Shown: one piece after another, positions 28,449-35,991 of the stretch
Layout of the letters: every line of letters starts with the position of its first letter
Numbering within the stretch: position 1 is the first letter of the stretch
Assembly (NCBI GenBank): GCA_029255845.1
Contig: JAJVLF010000017.1
Location: 1 to 35,991 of the forward strand
Length of the DNA: 35,991 nt
Origin: Campylobacterota bacterium
Lineage (GTDB): Bacteria; Campylobacterota; Campylobacteria; Campylobacterales; JAJVLF01
Direction: 5' to 3'
Program-made: the position numbers and the translations under genes
Notes under the pieces: generated by a model
Told to the model about the DNA's origin: nothing
What the model saw: only the letters and a program-made list of their open reading frames with translations
The model's database searches: none

Positions 28449-29588
28449 TTGCACAAAATTGAAGAATACACAGATGATTATTTACTAAATATATTTAAAA
28501 AGTATATATTTATATCTACCTCTATTTTATTGGTTTTATTTATTAAATACATACATATCAACCCTGCCTTACTTTTTCCTATTGTTTTAAATGTGGTTGT
28601 GTTTTATATTGTTAAATATAATGCTCCTATAAAGATAATGACTCATATTTTTATTATTATACTTTTACTATCTATATTAGGAAGCTTCTTTTATATCACA
28701 CATAATTCATTTTTGGTGTTTTTAATAATGGTATCTATGTTTCCTTATTTGACATTTTCTTTAATTAAATTTGATATGGCTATTGTTTATAATGTTATTT
28801 TACCTTCTAGTATATTTATTCTTAATCAATATCTTGGGCTTTTAGATATTATTGATAATAGTATTTTATTGGTATTTTACTTTTTAACTACTCTTTCTTC
28901 TTTATTTTTTGCTACATCTAGAATATTTCAAGTAAAAAATATAGAAAATATTAGTAGCTATTTAGATAATGAAATAAAACTAAGAGATGATAAAATAGAT
29001 GATTTAGATAATGAAATTACAAAATTACTAAATAAGGTTGATAATTTAAAAATCAAAGATGATATTACAGGGTTTTATAAAAAAGATATTACGATAGAAT
29101 TTTTACAAAATGAGGTTATAAAATCTATAAGGCTTAATCATACACTTTTATTAACTTGTATTCATATTAAAAATTATACAAGAATACAGCAACTCTATGG
29201 AGAAGAAACTCTCAAAAAAGCTCTTAAAGAAGTATCTCAAGCTTTAAAAGCCACTATAAGAAGAACAGATGTTATAGGATATTTTGATAAAGAAACCTTT
29301 ATGTGTATAATGCCTAATACTTCTTTTGATAATTTTTCTATACTTTCAAATAAAATATCTAAGCAAGTTAAAAAAATAGTAGTAGAAAAATTTTTTATAG
29401 AAATATCTATGGGAATATCATCAATAAATGGTGCAAACTATGATATACAAATAATAGTAGATGAAAAAGAATTTAGCATAGTATCACAAATGCTAAATAT
29501 GTCAAGACAAGGTGTAAATATAGCTAATAGAGAAAATGTTCCTTTTCATCATTTTGAAATTAAGGAAAATTCTAATTCAGCAAACTAA
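28449..29588 (+). CDS. Membrane protein with degenerate GGDEF domain (TTG start)
   Basis: N-terminal TMs and coiled coil; 'DDITGFYKKD...RRTDVIGYFDKETFMCIMPNTSFDN' aligns with GGDEF proteins but has DKETF in place of GGDEF. Confidence 0.8.
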   Translation: MHKIEEYTDDYLLNIFKKYIFISTSILLVLFIKYIHINPALLFPIVLNVVVFYIVKYNAPIKIMTHIFIIILLLSILGSFFYITHNSFLVFLIMVSMFPYLTFSLIKFDMAIVYNVILPSSIFILNQYLGLLDIIDNSILLVFYFLTTLSSLFFATSRIFQVKNIENISSYLDNEIKLRDDKIDDLDNEITKLLNKVDNLKIKDDITGFYKKDITIEFLQNEVIKSIRLNHTLLLTCIHIKNYTRIQQLYGEETLKKALKEVSQALKATIRRTDVIGYFDKETFMCIMPNTSFDNFSILSNKISKQVKKIVVEKFFIEISMGISSINGANYDIQIIVDEKEFSIVSQMLNMSRQGVNIANRENVPFHHFEIKENSNSAN

Positions 29589-29649
29589 GATTATTTTCAG
29601 CACAAACTAAAGTTATTTTAAAGTAAAACTAAAGTTATTTTAAAGTTAA
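29585..29649. repeat. Three tandem about-22-bp repeats ending in a sigma28-like -35 element
   Basis: AAACTAAGATTATTTTCAGCAC / AAACTAAAGTTATTTTAAAGTA / AAACTAAAGTTATTTTAAAGTT. Confidence 0.75.
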
Positions 29650-29656
29650 ACGATAT
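29629..29656 (+). promoter_or_regulatory. Sigma28-like promoter upstream of giant protein 1
   Basis: TAAAGTTA-N13-CGATATC, near-identical to the flagellin promoter elements (TAAAGTTA...CGATAT); about 30 nt from the ATG. Confidence 0.5.
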
Positions 29657-29683
29657 CAATATCATATAAATATCAAACTCAGG

Positions 29684-32600
29684 ATGGATAATATGTATAA
29701 GGATATATTTAAAGGTTATTTTAATTTACTGTTAGTTGTTTGTTTCAGTGTTTTTCTAAATTCTGGAGCACATCAACTTTGGCTCACAAATGGAGTATGG
29801 CAACCCGTAGGAATTCAAGGTATCTATACACTTGATCAAGGTGCTACTACTTGGGAAGCAGATTTCACAAATATTATAGAAGATAGAGCAGATTCAAATG
29901 CTACTTATGTGAGAGGCGATAAGGCAACTGCAAATAATTATTATGTAGATAAAAATAATATGATGGTAAAAGATTATCATACTTTAACTTCAAAACTTCA
30001 TGCCACCATAGGGTTATTTGCGATTAAAGGTGGAACTTCAAAAAAAGTATCAAATTATATTGACTTAGATGGATCTGAAAAAAATAATGTAAAAATGAAA
30101 GTTCTCAAAACTAGAGATAAAGATTATAATCTTCCTATGTATCGTATGTATATAGAGGGAAGACCAAATGTTCCTGCTATTAGGATAGATTATCAAGCTG
30201 ATTATGAGGGGGATAAATTTAGAATTAAATTTGGAGAAGAAGAAGAAGATTATTATGCTTATTTTAGATCAACTGCTACTTTTCAACATCCATCAAAACT
30301 AAGAGTAGAAGTGATAGAAAAAATTACTTCAAGCTCACCTATTGATAGAGCGGTTGATTTTAATATATCAGATAATAGTTTATTATTATTAGCAGAAAAT
30401 TCATTTAAAATATTAGATGATGATGGGATTACTGTAGGAGGAGATGGGGTTACACCATTTAATCCTTCCAAAGGTGATTTTTTAACTATGTATAGCTTTA
30501 ATGGTTATAAATGGGATATTTTTAATAGCACGAATATAAATATAGGTTCAAATGATTTTGAAAAATTTAATCCTGGCACTGGCTATTGGGCGCTTGCAGA
30601 AAGCCAAAATGCTCATAATGATAATAATCAAAGTAAAATAGGCATAATTACCAAAGATGAGCATGAAATACTAGATGAAACATATGCTAATGTGATAGAT
30701 GGGTGGAATATGCTATCTTTTCCTAAAGGAGATTTGCGATATGCTACTTCTGGTATGTTTATTCCTTTAGATGTAATTTTTGCCGAAAATGGAATTAATT
30801 TATTTTTCTCGCATTTAGGTAATGTGGATGCTACTTTGGCTAATTCAAGAGGAAATAATATTATCTTAGAAGCTAATGGCACAGTAAGTTATGTTGATTT
30901 TAATGATTCTGGAGATGTGGCACAATATATAAATCTAGCTGTTAAAAATAAACAAATAATGTATTCAGAAGAAACTAATTTAAGAGCATTTCCAGCTATG
31001 GGTGTTAATGGTCTTAATACTAAAAGAGGAGTTATGCTAATATCAAATCATCTTTTTGAGGTAAATAGCTCTAATTCTTCAATTACTACATTAACAGGAA
31101 GTCCCCTTAGACCAACAGTATATAACACTTATTCTTCTATATATGGAGAATATTTCTTAGGAATAGAAGTGAATGATTTAAGTGGCACAGATATTAATGG
31201 CTCTATAGATATATTTATGCCTGGAGCTAAATTTAGCTCAGCTGGTGCTAAAGCTTATGACTTAAATAATTCTACTACTACACCAGATGGTGTTATAAAA
31301 ACAATAAATTCTATTGGTAGTGCACTAAATAGAGCAGCTATTCCACTTAATGAAACAGCTGGTGGAACACCAACAGAAACTTTTTTAATAGACTTTAAGT
31401 TTGAGACACAAAAATTAGTTAAAGATTATGATAACCCTATCTCATTTCCATCTATATTGCTATCTACTCAAACAAGGTTTAGCATAAGAGATACTACATA
31501 TATGCAGGTATTTAGGCATGAACATAATGGTTCATTTTATGTAGTAGGAGCAAAATCTGAGCTTGTGAAAAGTGGTGGTGGAGTTACTTTAAAAGATGCC
31601 ATAAACTCCAAAAAGGATATTACTAATATAGTTTATACAGATTTAGGAAATAAATATTTTTCTATATCTTCACCAACAATTAGAAATTTAGATTTATTAG
31701 AAGCAGACGATAGTTTTTATTCGAGATTATTTGATGATGTTGCTTTAAATAATGGAGATATTCCAAGAAAAAACCTAATGAGAGGGGCTGTTACTTTTGT
31801 GAGAGATCACAGAAATATAATGTCTGTAGATGTAAGAACCAATTTAAAAATACTAGAAGGCAATAAAACTATGCTTCCTAATGATACAAATTTTTCAGAA
31901 TATAATGTATCTCTTACAAATAATGGTGGTTTTAAAGTAAATGGTAGTTTTCCTTTTAGTTCAAAAGATTTAAAACCAAATGCTATTTGGTCTACAGATT
32001 TTCCTCAACAAGATGGACCTATAAATATGATGGCAAGACAAGGGAAAGAAATTTTAGAGATTATGACTATGAATAAATCATCAGCTAATGAAAACTATTG
32101 GGCTTTTACGGATTTGACAAAAGATCCAGATGAGTGGTATACTAGTGATCAAAAAGATACTCAAGATATTTTTCATATTTTTAATCAAAAAGCATATTGG
32201 GTAAAATTAAAAGATAAAATGAAAATAGTTCCACAGAGTGTAGATGCTAGTGCTAAAAATAGCTATATAGATAAACCAAATTCTAGTTTTAAAAGAAGAG
32301 TATATACACATTTTAATAATCATATAGTAGATGCTATAGGAAAAACCACAAATCATTTAGATCATACTTTAACGATAAAACTAGATAGAGGTTTTATGGA
32401 ACCTAATGAGCATTCTTATTATGATGTTTTAGCTATCATAGCAGGTGAAGAGCATAGATTAAGACATAATGGTCAAGGTTTTCAGATACGAATATCTTCT
32501 AATGAATTAAATATTAGAGAGAAAAATGATAATGTTAAATATCCTATACTAATAAAAGCCTATGATGGTTTTGGTAATAAATTTGAAGAAAATGCCACAA

Positions 32601-33592
32601 ATCATGTATGGAATATGGATTACTCTAAACCTAAAATACCTCATATAAAATGGAATACAGAAGGTGATTTAGTAGTTACGATAACAGAGGCAAACACCAC
32701 ATTTGAAATATATCAAGACTATATTTCTGATATAGGAATAGATAGATTAAAAAATAAATTAGCAAATAATAAATTAAGTGAAAATAATAATTTAGCATGG
32801 AAAGTTCCAGGAAATGCAGATGAGGGTGGTCTAAAAATATTAAAAATAATAGCTAAAAGAACTATACCAAATAATAATTTTTTATATTCAGATATGAAAG
32901 TATTTCCTTATGCTCCATTAAAACTTAAAGCAGGAGATGAAAAATCAAAAGAAAGTCTGCATATTTTATCAATAGATGCAAATAGTAGCAAAAATACTAT
33001 ATCTAATCCTTATTCATTTAAACAAAAGCAATATTTAACTCTTAAAGCTCCTAGTGATAGCATTACTCCTAAACATAATGGAAGTAATGGCATAGATAAT
33101 GGGGTAGAAATATCTAGATTGAAAAAAGCAATAGATGATAATGAGGCTATTAAGATGGTATATCATCCAGAAGGCCGTAATGAGGGAGATAAAAGACTTA
33201 GTGCTTTTGGTGGTAATGAAACTATGTATTTAAATATATTAAGTCAATTTCATACAGACCCCAAACCAATAGCATATATTACATATATTAAAGAATATGC
33301 TGGCAAACCTTTTTATGTATCCTATGATGGAAACCTATATAAAGGATTTTTTGCAAAAAGTGATAAACATAATAATGATGCTAATTCTTATAATTTATAT
33401 TCGGGTTCTATTAATGCATATTTTGACACAAGAGGACCTGAGGGAAATTTAATTGATTATGCAAAATCTAATCTTAATTCTCAGCCTATCATTATTCCTA
33501 GTAAGCCTATAGCAATTGACAATAATGCAAGTAAAGACTCAAATGACAGTAATGGCTCAAATCCAGCACCAGGAACACCTCCGTTGCCTTAG
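29684..33592 (+). CDS. Giant exported protein with GWNM/G-x-GYW repeats (paralogue 1)
   Basis: 1302-aa ORF, signal peptide-like N-terminus, 'NGVWQPVGIQG', 'FNPGTGYWALAE', 'VIDGWNMLSFP'; homologous to the following ORF. Confidence 0.85.
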   Translation: MDNMYKDIFKGYFNLLLVVCFSVFLNSGAHQLWLTNGVWQPVGIQGIYTLDQGATTWEADFTNIIEDRADSNATYVRGDKATANNYYVDKNNMMVKDYHTLTSKLHATIGLFAIKGGTSKKVSNYIDLDGSEKNNVKMKVLKTRDKDYNLPMYRMYIEGRPNVPAIRIDYQADYEGDKFRIKFGEEEEDYYAYFRSTATFQHPSKLRVEVIEKITSSSPIDRAVDFNISDNSLLLLAENSFKILDDDGITVGGDGVTPFNPSKGDFLTMYSFNGYKWDIFNSTNINIGSNDFEKFNPGTGYWALAESQNAHNDNNQSKIGIITKDEHEILDETYANVIDGWNMLSFPKGDLRYATSGMFIPLDVIFAENGINLFFSHLGNVDATLANSRGNNIILEANGTVSYVDFNDSGDVAQYINLAVKNKQIMYSEETNLRAFPAMGVNGLNTKRGVMLISNHLFEVNSSNSSITTLTGSPLRPTVYNTYSSIYGEYFLGIEVNDLSGTDINGSIDIFMPGAKFSSAGAKAYDLNNSTTTPDGVIKTINSIGSALNRAAIPLNETAGGTPTETFLIDFKFETQKLVKDYDNPISFPSILLSTQTRFSIRDTTYMQVFRHEHNGSFYVVGAKSELVKSGGGVTLKDAINSKKDITNIVYTDLGNKYFSISSPTIRNLDLLEADDSFYSRLFDDVALNNGDIPRKNLMRGAVTFVRDHRNIMSVDVRTNLKILEGNKTMLPNDTNFSEYNVSLTNNGGFKVNGSFPFSSKDLKPNAIWSTDFPQQDGPINMMARQGKEILEIMTMNKSSANENYWAFTDLTKDPDEWYTSDQKDTQDIFHIFNQKAYWVKLKDKMKIVPQSVDASAKNSYIDKPNSSFKRRVYTHFNNHIVDAIGKTTNHLDHTLTIKLDRGFMEPNEHSYYDVLAIIAGEEHRLRHNGQGFQIRISSNELNIREKNDNVKYPILIKAYDGFGNKFEENATNHVWNMDYSKPKIPHIKWNTEGDLVVTITEANTTFEIYQDYISDIGIDRLKNKLANNKLSENNNLAWKVPGNADEGGLKILKIIAKRTIPNNNFLYSDMKVFPYAPLKLKAGDEKSKESLHILSIDANSSKNTISNPYSFKQKQYLTLKAPSDSITPKHNGSNGIDNGVEISRLKKAIDDNEAIKMVYHPEGRNEGDKRLSAFGGNETMYLNILSQFHTDPKPIAYITYIKEYAGKPFYVSYDGNLYKGFFAKSDKHNNDANSYNLYSGSINAYFDTRGPEGNLIDYAKSNLNSQPIIIPSKPIAIDNNASKDSNDSNGSNPAPGTPPLP

Positions 33593-33595
33593 TGT

Positions 33596-33670
33596 CGGAT
33601 TACGGAGAACAGAGAACGGATTACGGAAAAAAGGGTTTAGATAACTTTACTCTGTAATCTGTAATCCGTT
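33596..33670. repeat. Direct/inverted CGGATTAC repeat cluster, terminator-like
   Basis: CGGATTACGGA at 33596-33606 and 33617-33627; inverted partner GTAATCCGTT at 33661-33670 (pairs with AACGGATTAC 33615-33624). Confidence 0.75.
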
Positions 33671-33769
33671 ATATTTAAAAATATACTCTTTTATTTATAA
33701 AATATTAAAGTTGTCGATGTCATACAAAATATTGTACATTTTACACATTGATTCAAAAAGGAGTTTGAA

Positions 33770-35991
33770 GTGATAAGTCAAGGAAGAATTAAAATAGGTA
33801 TAGTTTTATTTATATTACTAAATACTGTAATGTTAAATGCTGTTATACAAACAGAACTAAGAAATGGGGAGTGGCAACTAATAGGGTTTATGGGTCCTCA
33901 AAACTCTGCAGCATCAGGCTCATATAATGGAGATTTAAATAGAGAAGTAATAGATATAGCAGATGCAAATACTACTTATTTAGTAAAAGAAAGTAATGGT
34001 GCTAATGGACAACTAGCATATAAAACTGGTATATTAGATACAAATCTAGCAACAACTTATACAGGCACAACAACACAAATAGGCTCTAGTATAGGAATAT
34101 TTGCTATTAAAAATCAACAATCTCCATCAGGTGAAACTACTCTAGCTTCTACAGAAGCAACAGCTGTTAAAATGAAAATAGCTAATCCAAAACAATTTAT
34201 AATTAATTTACCAAAATATAGAATGTATATAAAAGGTAAATCAGCTCCTGCTGTTAGAGTAGATTATCAAGCAAACTATGAAGGACAAAAGATTAGTATG
34301 AAGTTTGGTAGTGAGACTAAAGATTATGTAGTGTATTTTAATCATGCTAATACTTTTATGTATCCAGCAATCCCACTAAATAGTGCTGATATTGAAGCAG
34401 GACAACATGATTCTTTGTCTACTCTTATACAAGATGCAATTGATTTTGATACTTCTGATAATAATATAACAGAAATGTTAGTTAATAATAGATATACCGT
34501 TAAAGATACAGCAGGTGTATATAATAAAGATTTAACTGACTTTTCTTCATCTACTGATTATCAAGCAACAGTATATAGGTTTTCTAATGGGGCTTGGGAG
34601 GTTTTTGATAGTAGAAATGCTAAACAAAGCTCTAATGCTTTTGATAAATTTAATACAGGTAAAGGGTATTGGGTTAAGATTGATAATGCTGCTACTGCTA
34701 GGGCAATAGCAGGTGAAGAATTAATTATTCCTAAAACAGGTTTAATAACTTCATCTTCAGCTATAATTAAAGATAATGCTTATATGAATGCTAAGACTGG
34801 TTGGAATTTATTATCATTTAAAGATACAAATATAAGATATGCTCCTAGTGGGGTTTTTATTCCTCAAAATGTTTGGAATAGAAATGATTTATTTGGTGGA
34901 GTTAGATTATTCTTTAAATCAGAAGGAAGATCTAATGGTGTTCTTAGTGGTAATATTAATTTAGGAACTACAATTGATAACAACTATTCAGATACAAATT
35001 CTGCAGCAAGAGCTATTAATTTAGCTATGCAAGTAAAAAATGATATATCAAGTGAGTTTCAAAAGATTAGAGCTATACCTGCTATAGATTTTAATGCTAC
35101 TGGTGGTGATAGCACACCAGGTATTATAATTTTATCAGATGGTTTGTTTGAGATAAATACTTCAGGAAATACAACAACTGGTGCTCCATTAAATCAAGTT
35201 ATAAAAACAATAGCTAAAGGGAAATTAAAGCAATTAGCTAATGGAAACTATGGTTCAGCATATGGTGAATATATGAACTTTATCAATATAAATACTGCTT
35301 TAGATGCTTCTCGTGATGTTAATGCTTCTCTATCTGTATATATTCATAATGGTAATTCTGCTGCTCAAAAAACAAATGCATTAAATGATGGTAATAATTC
35401 AAATAGATTAATAAATGTTTTAGATGCATTTACAAGAGCTGCTACTAAAAATGGGGAAACAGCTCCTTATACAAGAACGGCAGGGTATTTGGCAACAGTA
35501 AACTTTAATGCTGTTACTGACTATACTGATGATAATAATATGACTCATATGCTTATAGCTTCAGGAGAAAGATATTCTATTTCTGATTCTACTTTTACTA
35601 AAGTATATAAATATAAAGATGGTGGTAAATTTACAATAGTATCTTCAAAAGGTTCTACAAATGTAGATTCTTCTAGTGCTACTGATGCTACTGGGGCTGC
35701 GGATACTGTAGCAATTATTAATGCACAAACAGCAACTACAGGAGTCCGTGCAATAGATCTTGGTCAAGCAACAGGAACAACAAATCTATACTTTGCTATT
35801 ATGTCAACAGAAAAAGGTTTAGAATTATTAGAAAATGATTCTAAGAATTTATTTGAAGATATTGCATTGACTGATGGAGCTATTCCTAATATTGCTAGAA
35901 CAAGAGGAGCTATTACTACTGTTCATAGCACTAAGAACTTATTTGATACTAGTGTTGTTATTAATAGGGATGTTATTGATGGGAATGTTAG
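33770..35991 (+). CDS. Giant exported protein with GWNL/G-x-GYW repeats (paralogue 2), GTG start, truncated by window end
   Basis: AAAAGGAG-N6-GTG; signal-peptide-like N-terminus, 'NGEWQLIGFMG', 'LPKYRMYIKGKSAPAVRVDYQANYEGQKISMKFG', 'FNTGKGYWVKI', 'KTGWNLLSFKDTNIRYAPSGVFIP'. Not in the ORF track because it has no stop in the window. Confidence 0.85.
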   Translation, partial: MISQGRIKIGIVLFILLNTVMLNAVIQTELRNGEWQLIGFMGPQNSAASGSYNGDLNREVIDIADANTTYLVKESNGANGQLAYKTGILDTNLATTYTGTTTQIGSSIGIFAIKNQQSPSGETTLASTEATAVKMKIANPKQFIINLPKYRMYIKGKSAPAVRVDYQANYEGQKISMKFGSETKDYVVYFNHANTFMYPAIPLNSADIEAGQHDSLSTLIQDAIDFDTSDNNITEMLVNNRYTVKDTAGVYNKDLTDFSSSTDYQATVYRFSNGAWEVFDSRNAKQSSNAFDKFNTGKGYWVKIDNAATARAIAGEELIIPKTGLITSSSAIIKDNAYMNAKTGWNLLSFKDTNIRYAPSGVFIPQNVWNRNDLFGGVRLFFKSEGRSNGVLSGNINLGTTIDNNYSDTNSAARAINLAMQVKNDISSEFQKIRAIPAIDFNATGGDSTPGIIILSDGLFEINTSGNTTTGAPLNQVIKTIAKGKLKQLANGNYGSAYGEYMNFININTALDASRDVNASLSVYIHNGNSAAQKTNALNDGNNSNRLINVLDAFTRAATKNGETAPYTRTAGYLATVNFNAVTDYTDDNNMTHMLIASGERYSISDSTFTKVYKYKDGGKFTIVSSKGSTNVDSSSATDATGAADTVAIINAQTATTGVRAIDLGQATGTTNLYFAIMSTEKGLELLENDSKNLFEDIALTDGAIPNIARTRGAITTVHSTKNLFDTSVVINRDVIDGNV

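Noticed and set aside
1-35991. CRISPR arrays, tRNA, rRNA, complete IS elements
   Set aside because: No regularly spaced repeats of CRISPR size, no recognisable tRNA/rRNA, and no transposase ORF found by eye; an automated scan would be more sensitive.

Overview
AT-rich chromosomal window. By content (flagellin, HemB, GatB and T2SS sequences) it looks like an Epsilonproteobacterium/Campylobacterota; this is inference, as no rRNA is present. The left part is mostly minus-strand housekeeping: LVIVD-type lipoprotein, gatB, MATE pump, DbpA-type helicase, a DUF692/MNIO + HvfC/BufC-like pair, hemB, a cNMP-binding protein, a PHP phosphatase, flagellin and xseA. There is also an orphan AAA-ATPase/PD-(D/E)XK gene. 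The centre holds a PstS-like protein, small DUF4177/TM2/DUF1566 genes, a decayed RelB/YoeB-type toxin-antitoxin locus and ftsW. The right part holds a partial type II secretion operon (gspK-L-M-N-C-D-E, with no F/G/H/I/J). This operon is led by a small secreted protein with two 'GWNL...GQGFW' repeats. Past HU and a degenerate GGDEF protein lie two giant tandem paralogous exported proteins, the second running off the window, which carry the same GWNL / G-x-GYW signature. The most interesting observations are: (i) this candidate T2SS / GWNL-repeat exoprotein module with a sigma28-like promoter in front of the first giant gene; (ii) two genes (hemB, gspK) whose conserved N-termini can only be reached from AUA codons overlapping the upstream UAA stop (ATAA in place of ATGA); (iii) a precursor-less MNIO pair; (iv) several genes disrupted at A-homopolymers; (v) a large palindrome and a structured non-coding region at about 0.8-1.2 kb; (vi) an in-frame 87-bp-period duplication at the start of gspL. 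All family calls are by eye from motifs; no database search was run.
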